A stretch of 64,000 bases of DNA from Clavaria fumosa (lineage: Eukaryota; Basidiomycota; Agaricomycetes; Agaricales; Clavariaceae), in NCBI GenBank assembly GCA_951802425.1, contig OX637797.1, forward strand, positions 3,162,001-3,226,000. Reading direction: 5' to 3'. The position numbers and the translations under genes are program-made. Below are positions 55,833-64,000 of the stretch, one piece after another; the stretch's first letter is position 1, and each line of letters starts with the position of its first letter. The notes under the pieces were generated by a model. It worked only from the letters and a program-made list of their open reading frames with translations. It ran no database searches and had not been told where the DNA came from.

Positions 55833-58298
55833 TGTTATGGAACCAGGTTTGCTACCTGTGAATAATAATATTTAAGTAAGGGAAACTGAAGTTAACCCTA
55901 ATAGGAACCTCAAATATTATTACTAGGCAAGCTCAATGTCCCAATTGAGCTTCTGGTTGCACACCTTCCTGTAAACAGATACTAAGATAACCTTAATATT
56001 GTCTACAAGGCATTGCTAATGTGGGCAGCAAATAGAAATATTCTATAGTGACTCAAGCATCAATATCTCAAACAAGGGTGATTGACCAAAGGATCCCCAT
56101 AGTCATCTCGACTATTTCATCCTCTTACACCTTGCTTTAATATCCAACCAATAATGAGATATTAAATACTTAAGTCTATTCATATGAATACTGTACTATG
56201 ACAATATTCATATCTCTCCAATGGGATAGGAGATCCTTCCAAGATTAATTCTCTGATACCCTCTCTATCCTATCTCCCTTTCACTCTCTTATACCTTGGC
56301 CCAATTCCTATTCCTTCCTTAGATACAAAATATTTATATCTAATACCTGTAATACATAGTAAGACATCAGTGACAGCACAGTAAAATTACCTAAGCACGA
56401 AAATATTCGTAGCACATGTATTACATAAGCTTTTGGTGTGACTAGACACTTGGTCATTAGCCCTATAGCCTGGCCATGCTTACATAATAAAATTATCGCA
56501 CCAGCAAGGCATTGATGAGATAATCAACTATTTGTCCACACTGGTATTTAGACATCAGTGGGACAAATATATTAATAACTCCTTTAGGAGTGGTGCTGGC
56601 TCTTAGCTTCAGCTGGCTAAGGTGATCAGGCAGTTTCTGGGGTCAAGTAGGTGCTACTGAACATGTCCTTCAGTGGCCTATTTATATTGTTTCAAGCCTA
56701 TCTACTAAATACAGTAATTTCGAGATACATGGCCAAATATTGCATATAAAATCATAATAAAATACTCAGATAATCGCATAAGGCATGTACTCTTGCCATG
56801 TAAGTATTTACTATTTTTATCCTCTCCCCAACTCGAGTTTTTGAGAGAATGAGTCAGAATGAGTCAGATGGAGTCATTTACCCTATTTGGGTTTATCCAA
56901 AACAGTCTAGACTGTGCTGGAGTGACTCAGAGGAGGCTGTGCATTGGCCTGATACAGTAAAACTATTATTAGGTATTCCCAATCAGTGTGTGGGCCTCTG
57001 AGTCAGCCTGGAAAGAGTCTTCAAAACCGAAGGTTTGATTTTAAAGTTCAAACTCCGCTTAAACCTTCCTAATTAGGCAATTCTGTCACTCTGGCTTGCT
57101 CTCTGCATCCCTAAAAGGTATTTTGGCTCTAGAGGGCTTTGCCCTTGGGATATAACAGGGATAAACAGTTATCTAAGCACTCCTGCTTAAGTAATAATTT
57201 CTAGATATGGTCTCCCTGTGAAACTCATCCCCCTTTAGGATGGATGGATGACCAAGACTCTGGATGACTTAGTGTTGCCACGGCTCGGCTTTTTTCAGCT
57301 CGGCTCGGCTAAACCGAGCGAGCTGTTGGACAATGCACAATGGGAGGAGAGATTTTGATACATCTGATCATTCACTCCTTCTGTGAGAGCCCAAAGCCAC
57401 TTATTCTGTGGGATTACCTGTTGATTTGAAGCCACAATACTCAATGCAAATTCCCAAAAAAGAAATCGGCTCGAGCCGTTGGCAACACTAGGATGACTAT
57501 CCCAACTAGGCAGGTACAGCACTTTGACTGTCAACAAGTTTTACCAAACTGTGAATAACCCCATGAGTTCTTAACCAATCCTCATGAAACTTTGCACATA
57601 GGTAGAGATAAAATATAAATATAGTTTGATACTATATGCAGAATAATTGAACAGGAACTTGGCATGCTATAACAGTTCGCATTTTTGGTGCAATATTTAC
57701 AATAATTCCTTTTGTAAATATCCCAGCCAGTTCCTATTGCTTTCCCATGAAACTTTGTAGGCATGTAGACAATAAATGTAGGCATACACCTATATGCTAC
57801 ATGGTACAATAGAACAGTCTCATAGGTGGATATAATGACTTGACTATAAGAATGCTACATGCAATGTCTCTACTTTGAGGGGCATACATACTGAAACCCT
57901 GAAAGTACAAACATGACATCCTTACAATATATCCTTCATATGCCTATGCAATTATGCAATGAGATGTGCATAGTCAACTGTAATGTTTGCATACTTACTC
58001 TTATTCACAATAAGAGTAAAGAATTATTCTGTCAATGGGACTTGTCAGAGATTACCTAGAACCACAGAATCACTCTGGTGACATAAGAGTGATCCTATAG
58101 GCAATACAGAGGGATGTGGCAGGTAATGTGCTTAGTCAATGAAGCACCATCACTAATGCTTCTCCCAAACCACTTATCTTGAGACATAGAACTGTGTTCC
58201 AAGAGGTTCTACTGATGACCAGCCACAATGGTGGATGATTGTAGGCTATGCACCAGATACTCTGTACTCTGACTATGGGATTACTCCCATCCCTAACA
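55833..58298. mobile_element. Element D: 2466-bp TG...CA insertion, probably a long solo LTR
   Basis: Starts TGTTATGGAACCAGG and ends CCCATCCCTAACA, flanked by ACTTG at 55828-55832 and 58299-58303. It contains no coding region, is AT-rich and has almost no CpG except in a nested MITE. A 5-bp duplication with TG...CA ends points to an LTR-type integrase product: either an unusually long solo LTR or a non-coding non-autonomous element. Confidence 0.75.
57270..57490. mobile_element. hAT-type MITE, 221 bp
   Basis: The ends TAGTGTTGCCACGGCTCGG and its inverse CGAGCCGTTGGCAACACTA are terminal inverted repeats, and perfect 8-bp duplications GGATGACT flank it (57262-57269, 57491-57498). TAG/CAGTG ends and 8-bp duplications are the hAT hallmark. 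It contains a GGCTCGGCT repeat near the left end and no ORF. Confidence 0.88.
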
Positions 58299-59156
58299 AC
58301 TTGATATTGATGCACATTGGTTTAAGCTTGAGGCCACAATGCCCTTTGAGCTTGGAACCATTGTGATTGATAGGTCTTGTCTCACTTGGTGACCTTGACA
58401 ACACCAAGACATGCTCTGCTCTATTCTAACTTGTCCTCCGTGCTCGTATAAACTCATGTGCTTAAGTATTCTCTCTTATTCGTCTTGGTACTGATTCTTC
58501 GAACCCCATAGGTTCTCTCATCAGTTGGTAAAGTCATTGCCCTCACTGACACATCTCTCAACATTGTCACAACTACCTGCAACTCTCTCAACATTGTCTC
58601 TTTCTCTCACTTTGTCTATTTCTCTTTCTACGCTTCATTGGTCGACCTCACAACCTTCTCAGCGGCATCTCTTCTCTCCCAACTCATCTTTTTCTTCATC
58701 TACCGACTTTGCAACCTTCCCAGCAATGTCTTCCTTCTCCCTACTTGTCTATTTCCATTCTTACACTCTTTCAGACATCCTTGTGACCTTCTGGGATCAA
58801 GCATTCTTGACTGTGCTCAACAGTTGATTGGTCTTAGCAAGTTTCCAAGATCGGTCACCAACAAGTTGACCTTCAGCATTACTTATGAGATGGGACAGGC
58901 CCTAACAAGAAGATGAAGGTCACAAGTAGTTGCAATGATGTCAAGAGGTGTGTCAGTGAAGGCAATGACCTTGCCAACTGAGAGGAGAGCCTGCAGGGTT
59001 CCAGAAGTTAGTACCAAGACAATAAAGAGAGAATACTTAGGTGCACAAGTTTGTATGAGTGCAGAGGACAAGTTAGAAAGAAGCAGAAGTATGTCTTGGT
59101 GTTGTTGAGGTCACCAAGCAAGACAAGACCTATCAATTGTGGTGGTTCCAAGCTCA

Positions 59157-59536
59157 AAGTGGCAAGAACTTTACATGACATGTTGCTGACTGACTTCACA
59201 GCCATGTACTACTCCGAGTATCATATGTTGGTAAAACAAGGTCCCTGCCACCTTGAGTGCTAACTCACATTGGGTAATGCAGCAGCAACTCACAATGTCT
59301 TATGTAAAGTAATACATGACTTACATAATATGAGATTTGGAGACCTTGCAGAAGCAAGGTAACTACAGAGCACTATATGGGATCTACTGGGCCTATACAA
59401 CTCTTTACTAGCTACTGGGCTACTGCTGCTACCATGACTACATGGTACTATATTGTTTGAGCATTTTTTCCTGATGCTCAGGTGTCTGCCACACTGTCCC
59501 AAGCAGAAACTGAATGGAGTAAGCACTTGAGAAATA
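59157..59536. other. Unassigned repeat-derived sequence
   Basis: CpG-poor sequence between the LTR stack and a transposase remnant; nothing further recognised. Confidence 0.3.
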
Positions 59537-59765
59537 AGAAAGAGGGTGTTACTCACCTCCACATCAAGACCACATAGCTCAGCCTTCCTGCACTCCTGTT
59601 CCAAGACTTGGACAGTGCCATGGGTGTTGAAATGCTGAAGGATCTGTTCAACAGACTGGAGGGAGACATGAGTATATGTTGAAATATCACTCTTCTCCAG
59701 CAAGGAGGACAGCTGCACAACAATCTATTGAACATCAGCTGAGACCTTATGGCCATGAGGCATGG
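59537..59765 (-). pseudogene. Remnant of a Tc1/mariner-like transposase N-terminus
   Basis: On the minus strand from ATG 59765 the frame reads MPHGHKVSADVQ, a TAG stop, then LSSLLEKSDISTYTHVSLQS and VEQILQHFNTHGTVQVLEQE, up to a GTGAGT donor after GLDVE. The spacing resembles the helix-turn-helix N-terminal exon of Tc1-like transposase genes common in agaricomycetes (MPxGxxIS.DVQ...). The catalytic DDE exons are not found. Identification rests on remembered family pattern. Confidence 0.45.
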
Positions 59766-59911
59766 CAAAGGTGTTGTTGATGCAAGGATAATGTGTTCAT
59801 AGCTCAGACAGGTAGCTCTGGTGAAACCCAGCAATTGTCAGCCCAGGTTCCCACTCAGAGCATGAATGGGGGGAAGAACTCAATTTCAATGTGAGGAACT
59901 ACAATTACTAT

Positions 59912-59996
59912 GGACAAGTATATATACTACAGAATGAGGCAGTGTAGAGGATGAGACAAGTATATATACTACAGAATGAGGCAGTGTAGAGGATGA
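59912..59996. repeat. 42-bp tandem duplication
   Basis: GACAAGTATATATACTACAG followed by AATGAGGCAGTGTAGAGGAT occurs twice in direct succession. No coding context. Confidence 0.8.
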
Positions 59997-61148
59997 GTCA
60001 TGTGGATAGGAATGAGGCTATGCATCATCAGTCATGAGGAGTCAGAGAGGCAGGGAAGGGTAAAGGGAACACTAAATAAGGGAGAGAGTGGCAAGGGGGA
60101 GATAAGAGATAATGGCAGGGAGAATGCTTGGCACAGGCTTGGCTGACTGAGGGGAAACCTCAATTAACCCAGATCAGGGTAGAGTGATTGATGGGACACA
60201 TCAATTCTGCTATCCTGGATCTGCCTCCATCACAAATTCCAAAGTGTGAGAAAGCTGTCAAGCAGTGGGAAAGGTCACATGATTGGTAATGCAATTAACA
60301 CTATTAACATGATTAATGCCCCTGTAAGGCACTGGGTGGGCACTAAAGGTTGTGGTTGGTCATGTGACTTCACTTTCACTATTCACTATTGGCCTTTGGC
60401 ATTCACTATGGCAGCTTAGGTAAGTGATCCTAACAGCAATGCTGAAAACCAGTATTTTCAAAACTCAACATTACAGCTCTGGTTACATATCATTCAAAAG
60501 CCCTTAGCTCTGGGATTCTGAATCCACTTACCATTTGGAATTCCAGTTAGAATTGGGTGAGTTATAGCAGAAACAATTTCTCCCTCCTTTTTTGGTAAAA
60601 TTTTAGACTCTGCCAACCTATCCGAAAAGGCAGCAACACAACATATTCTTGATCTTGATTGTCTTCAATCCTTCTTCCACTTCCTGGCCCTCTCCTCACC
60701 TCCACCTGGAGCAACCTCGTATCACATCCCTCTCCCCACCTTTCCCTCTTCCGGCACTAGTACTAGCTTCACCAACGGCGCTCAGAACCTGTCCCTGTCC
60801 CCGCGTCCGAGCCCGATGCATCGGCAACATCGGCACGAAATTCACCGGCACCATCGTGAACGTGTTATCTCTGCTGAGCGGGGACGGTGACCGCCCCACA
60901 TCCGTCGTCTCCTTCTGTCTGCTTTTGCTCGAGCTGATGGGTGAAGAAAGACGACGGCACGCCCGCCTCGGATCCACCCACGAATCCGCCACTTCTCTTG
61001 TTGCACCGCACCCTCGCGCACTCTTGTACGTAGCACAAACTCCCGCTCTCCTTCTTGGACTGTCCTCTCTCTTTTAACCTTTTATACTATGCTTCTCGTG
61101 CTCGTGCGCTCCCCCTTTTATATGGACACTCTATGTAGTTAACGGGTT
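59997..61148. other. Unassigned region, probably including the 5' LTR/leader of the copia element
   Basis: The left part is CpG-poor repeat debris. From about 60,650 it becomes CpG-rich, with a TATA-like CTTTTATATGG at about 61,113. This would fit an LTR promoter for the copia element, but I could not identify the LTR start. A 142-codon plus-strand ORF at 60649-61077 has no recognised domain. Confidence 0.35.
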
Positions 61149-61259
61149 CACGCTTTCTCGTTCTCCCGCGTGAACTCGCAGGTACTGTGGTTAAACTGTT
61201 CGCATTGCTTTCATTAACTAATATAACACGCTTTCTCGTTCTCCCGCGTGAACTCGCAG
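61149..61259 (+). repeat. 33-bp direct repeat flanking a possible intron in the copia leader
   Basis: CACGCTTTCTCGTTCTCCCG CGTGAACTCGCAG occurs at 61149-61181 and 61227-61259. The first copy is followed by GTACTG and the second ends in CAG after a TTAACTAAT branch-like motif, so the 78-bp spacer could behave as an intron. Confidence 0.7.
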
Positions 61260-61307
61260 CTGCGCCGCTGTGAGATTATGAGACCCGCAGGGGCCAACTT
61301 ACTCGAG

Positions 61308-63563
61308 ATGTCGTCCGGAGATGCTTTCAAATTCCCGAAGTTGAATGGCCAGAACTACGCATCTTGGTCAGTTCACATGCAATCTGTTTTGCAGTCCAAA
61401 TACCTTTGGCTGGTTGTGAAGGGCACGGAGACTTGCCCACCTGGTCCGGACGCCGCACCGACCGCCGCGATCCCGGATGACGAGCGCAAAGCGCGCATTC
61501 GAGACCATCTTGATTGGGTGTCAAGAGACGAGGCCGCGCAGGGCCTGATGCGCGGCGCTACCGATGAAACCCAATGGCCGCACGTTGTCAATTGCACCAC
61601 ATCAAAGGACATGTGGGATTCCTGGAAACGTTTACACCAGGAAAATCAGCAAAAAATCAATGTGCATTATTATTTCGAAGAATTGTACACACGGAAGTAC
61701 ACGGACAGCGCGCCGATGGCCAACCATATCGCCGCGATCCTTGATATACGACACCGCATTGCCCAGGCCGGCGAGCAGATTAGCGACCTTCACATCGCGC
61801 GGGCGATGATTCTTTCCCTGCCAAAGACCCCATCATGGGAAATTATTAAAATACAGCTATTCGACGTTGAAACACTCACCCCCGAGATTGTCAGTACCAA
61901 GCTCCAGGCTGAGGCGAATCGACGTGTTCGAGAGAAGTCCGGAGGCCATACGGCGCTCCAGGCGACTGCGAAGAACAAAAAGGGCAGCAAGGGCAAGGGC
62001 CCGCAACCCGGCGACGAGTGCCAATATTGTCACGAAAAGGGGCATTGGGCAAGTAACTGCCCAAAGCTCGAAGGGAAAGAAAAGAAGTCGAGTGGCGCAC
62101 CCACGGGCTCCTCGACTAACGCCGGAACGGCCAACGTGGCCGTCGACAACCTTCAGGACCTAGGCACGAAGGCTGTGGGGCGAGCTTACCTCGCAACTAG
62201 TCCGCGTGCCGCTACAGGGATCATCCTCGATTGTGGGGCGACAGCCCACATGTTCTGCGACCGGCAGTTATTCTGCTCCTACACCCCGTCATCAGGACAA
62301 TCCATATCGGTAGGTGATGCCCGCGACATACCTGTTGCAGGACACGGTAGCGTGCGCCTAAAGGCACGACTACCCAGGGGATACCGAGAGGTAACACTCC
62401 ACGGTGTCATGCACGCACCGAACCTGGCTATGAATTTAGTGAGTCTCGGGGCTCTCCAGCGCGAGGGAGCCGAGTACCGAAGCTTCGCCGGCGGACTCGT
62501 CGTAACGCACGAGGAAGACGACCTCCTGCGTGCGAGGCTAGAGGGAGGGTTGTACCACCTGGAGCAGATCGATGAAAATCCGCAGGCCGCCTACGGCGCC
62601 ATGGCCGGCGCGAACATGCGGCTATGGCACCGCAGGTTCGGCCACCTGCATCTCGAAGCGATTCGTGAGCTAGCACGAAAGGATATGGTGAGCGGACTCA
62701 CCATCTCGAACCCCGGTGATTACGACCGCATCTGCGAAGGGTGCGCGATGGGGAAGTCCCACCGGCTCCCCTTCCCACGCGCCAGCACCACACAGTACGA
62801 AAAGATGGGACTTATCGTCGTGGACTTGACTGGGCCCATGTCCGTCGAGACCTGGTCCGGGATGCTGTACGCCCTTGTCCTCGTAGAGGCTCACTCTAGG
62901 TATGGAGTAGGCCGACTCTTGAAGTCTAAGGACGGCGAGACCGTTTCAGATACCCTGAAGGCGACGATTGCCATGCTGGAGCGTCAGTCGGGTGCGAAGG
63001 TCAAAAAATTAAGGACTGACAATGGCAAGGAGTTCGTTAACAGCATTGTCGAGGCGTTCTGCAAGCGTGAGGGGATCCTCCATGAGACGACGGCCCCCTA
63101 CACCCCAGAACAAAACGGTATCGCAGAGCGAGCGATCGCGACCTACTTCGAAATGGTGAGATGTATGTTACATTCATCTGGGATGGACTTACGCTACTGG
63201 GGCGAGGCCCTTATGTACGCCATCCACATCCGGAACCTCTCACCGACATCAGCAATACCGGGGAAGGTCCCCTACGAGGTCTGGACAGGGCGGAAGCCCG
63301 ACGTGTCGCACCTACGGGTATTCGGGTCGGTCGCCTATGCAAACATCCCAAAGAAAGTCCGCGGTGGTAAACTAGAGGCCACCGCGGTGAAGTGTCGCCT
63401 CCTGGGATGGTGGTCTGATGAAACGAAGGGTTATAGGCTTGAAGACGTCGAGACAAAGGACCTAATCACCTCACGCGACGTGCGCTTCATTGAAGATGAG
63501 GGCCCGAAAGACTTGGCCACTGTGGAGTTAGCGAACCCCCTGCTACGGTATGTAAGCACGTGA
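61308..63563 (+). pseudogene. Ty1/copia gag-protease-integrase ORF, truncated before RT
   Basis: From MSSGDAFKFPKLNGQNYASW the protein has a UBN2/copia gag domain, a CCHC knuckle (CQYCHEKGHWASNC), protease (IILDCGATAHMFC), the gag-pre-integrase zinc motif (LWHRRFGHLHLEAI, CEGCAMGKSHRLPF) and a DDE integrase core (IVVDLTGPM, RTDNGKEFVNS, PEQNGIAERAI), then the integrase C-terminus (WTGRKPDVSHLRVFGSVAYA). About 750 codons are open. The frame ends at 63563, just after a TGTAAGCACGTG sequence that probably begins another LTR; reverse transcriptase and RNase H are missing from the window. Integrase before RT makes it copia, not gypsy. The open frame suggests a young copy. Confidence 0.9.
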
Positions 63564-64000
63564 CGAGCCACGACCTTTAGCGCCCCGCGACCTTCACTGG
63601 ATACTCGCGATCTGGGACTAGCAGCCTTAGACCCTCTACGACCACATGACTCACAAGCGCCCAGTCACGTGAGCCTTACCGAGAGGACGGCCCATATTCG
63701 TGATGGGACGTCTGTGCGGGATGCCATCATCCTGTCACCAGCCGACAGCTGTCGCCCTGTTCCCATCAACATTAAGCCTAATCCGGCTCTTCTTTTATCT
63801 CTTCCCCTCGCTACCACTATCCCGTCCCCCTAGCGCCCTTATACTCCCCATCAATATCCCATCGCCCCGCCAACCCCGCCCTCGCAACCACGTGATCGTC
63901 CCCTTGGTACACCACCTCCTCCCTACCGTTGCCGACCTTCCCTTCGTCCCTTGTACCTACATTGTTACTGTACCACCATAATTCAGTATAAATACAGGTA
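63551..64000 (+). mobile_element. Probable start of another LTR, running off the window
   Basis: At 63551 copia coding similarity stops and TGTAAGCACGTGACG begins, a TG start like that of the solo LTR at 16492. The following 450 bp are non-coding, CpG-rich and pyrimidine-rich, and end with a TATA box (CAGTATAAATACA, ~63,984). An alternative is an intron donor (GTATGTAAGC) in the copia gene, which I think less likely. Confidence 0.5.

Larger units (their letters stand above)
55005..58907 (+). mobile_element. Solo B-family LTR (B') interrupted by element D
   Basis: TGTCAGGACTCAGGACCCAT at 55005 and GGGACAGGCCCTAACA ending 58907 match the ends of B's LTR. Flanks are AGAAG at 55000-55004 and 58908-58912. 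The LTR is split at 55832/58299 by element D. It is an older copy than B's LTRs, judging from loss of nearly all CpG (for example TTGTGACC where B has CGCGACC). Confidence 0.88.
54553..59156 (-). mobile_element. Truncated, reversed B-family LTR (B''), hosting further insertions
   Basis: On the minus strand the sequence ends ...GATGGGACAAGCCCTAACA at 54553, the 3' end of a B-family LTR. Matching LTR sequence runs in pieces: 54553-54590, 54862-55004 and 58908-59156 (CTTTGAGCTTGGAACCAC at its 5' limit). The pieces are separated by a poly-A retroposon and by solo LTR B'. The 5' part of the LTR beyond 59156 is missing, so no TSD can be tested. It is strongly CpG-depleted compared with B's own LTRs. 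Confidence 0.75.

Noticed and set aside
60649..61077. 142-codon plus ORF upstream of the copia element
   Set aside because: Pro/Leu-rich with no domain; position suggests LTR or leader sequence.
1..64000. tRNA or rRNA genes
   Set aside because: I looked for tRNA-like B boxes and rRNA cores and saw none I could support; a covariance search would be needed to exclude them.

Overview
The window reads as nuclear DNA of a filamentous basidiomycete, most likely a mushroom-forming agaricomycete. Genes are GC-rich and split by many 45-90 bp GT-AG introns. The proteins are typical fungal housekeeping families, and the repeats are chromodomain Ty3/gypsy elements, Ty1/copia elements and an NB-ARC/TPR STAND gene. 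Exon models were built by eye; every complete spliced model listed sums to a multiple of three, except the retroelement antisense gene, which is off by one nucleotide.

Region 1 (1-13,904) is ordinary gene space: the 3' part of a TmpA/'NRPS12'-like membrane oxidoreductase (+), a WD40 plus inositol-polyphosphate 5-phosphatase gene (-), a possible p31comet-like gene (+), and a YTA7/ATAD2 AAA-ATPase chromatin gene (+). Region 2 (13,905-20,374) is CpG-poor and repeat-rich: a ~1 kb terminal-inverted-repeat element, then an NB-ARC/TPR STAND gene broken by an 839-bp solo LTR with a perfect 5-bp target duplication. Region 3 (20,375-30,739) is gene space again: a nodulin-like MFS transporter (-) divergent from TCF25/Rqc1 (+), a PPR-like mitochondrial protein (-) and an unrecognised four-exon gene (+).

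Region 4 (31,255-59,160) is a stack of nested insertions. A small coding fragment is split by gypsy element A (minus strand, 31,417-54,438, 590-bp LTRs, TSD CCAGT). A's reverse transcriptase is split by gypsy element B (plus strand, 34,387-51,004, ~1.38-kb LTRs). B's leader ORF is split by element C (36,258-42,109), a 5.85-kb foldback structure with two ~2.9-kb inverted arms. Downstream lies a reversed, truncated B-family LTR. It holds a poly-A retroposon and a solo B-family LTR (TSD AGAAG). The solo LTR holds a 2.47-kb TG...CA element D (TSD ACTTG), which in turn holds a 221-bp hAT-type MITE (8-bp TSD).

The most unusual object is inside B. Between the end of pol and the polypurine tract, on the opposite strand, lies an eight-exon, seven-intron gene (49,505-47,606) for a Cys-cluster plus coiled-coil protein. 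Its antisense orientation would let its introns survive retrotransposition. B's sense pol has four TGA stops of the kind made by CGA-to-TGA decay, while the antisense exons stay open apart from one single-nucleotide break. Region 5 (59,160-64,000) has a Tc1-like transposase remnant and a copia gag-protease-integrase ORF cut short by what looks like the start of another LTR running out of the window.
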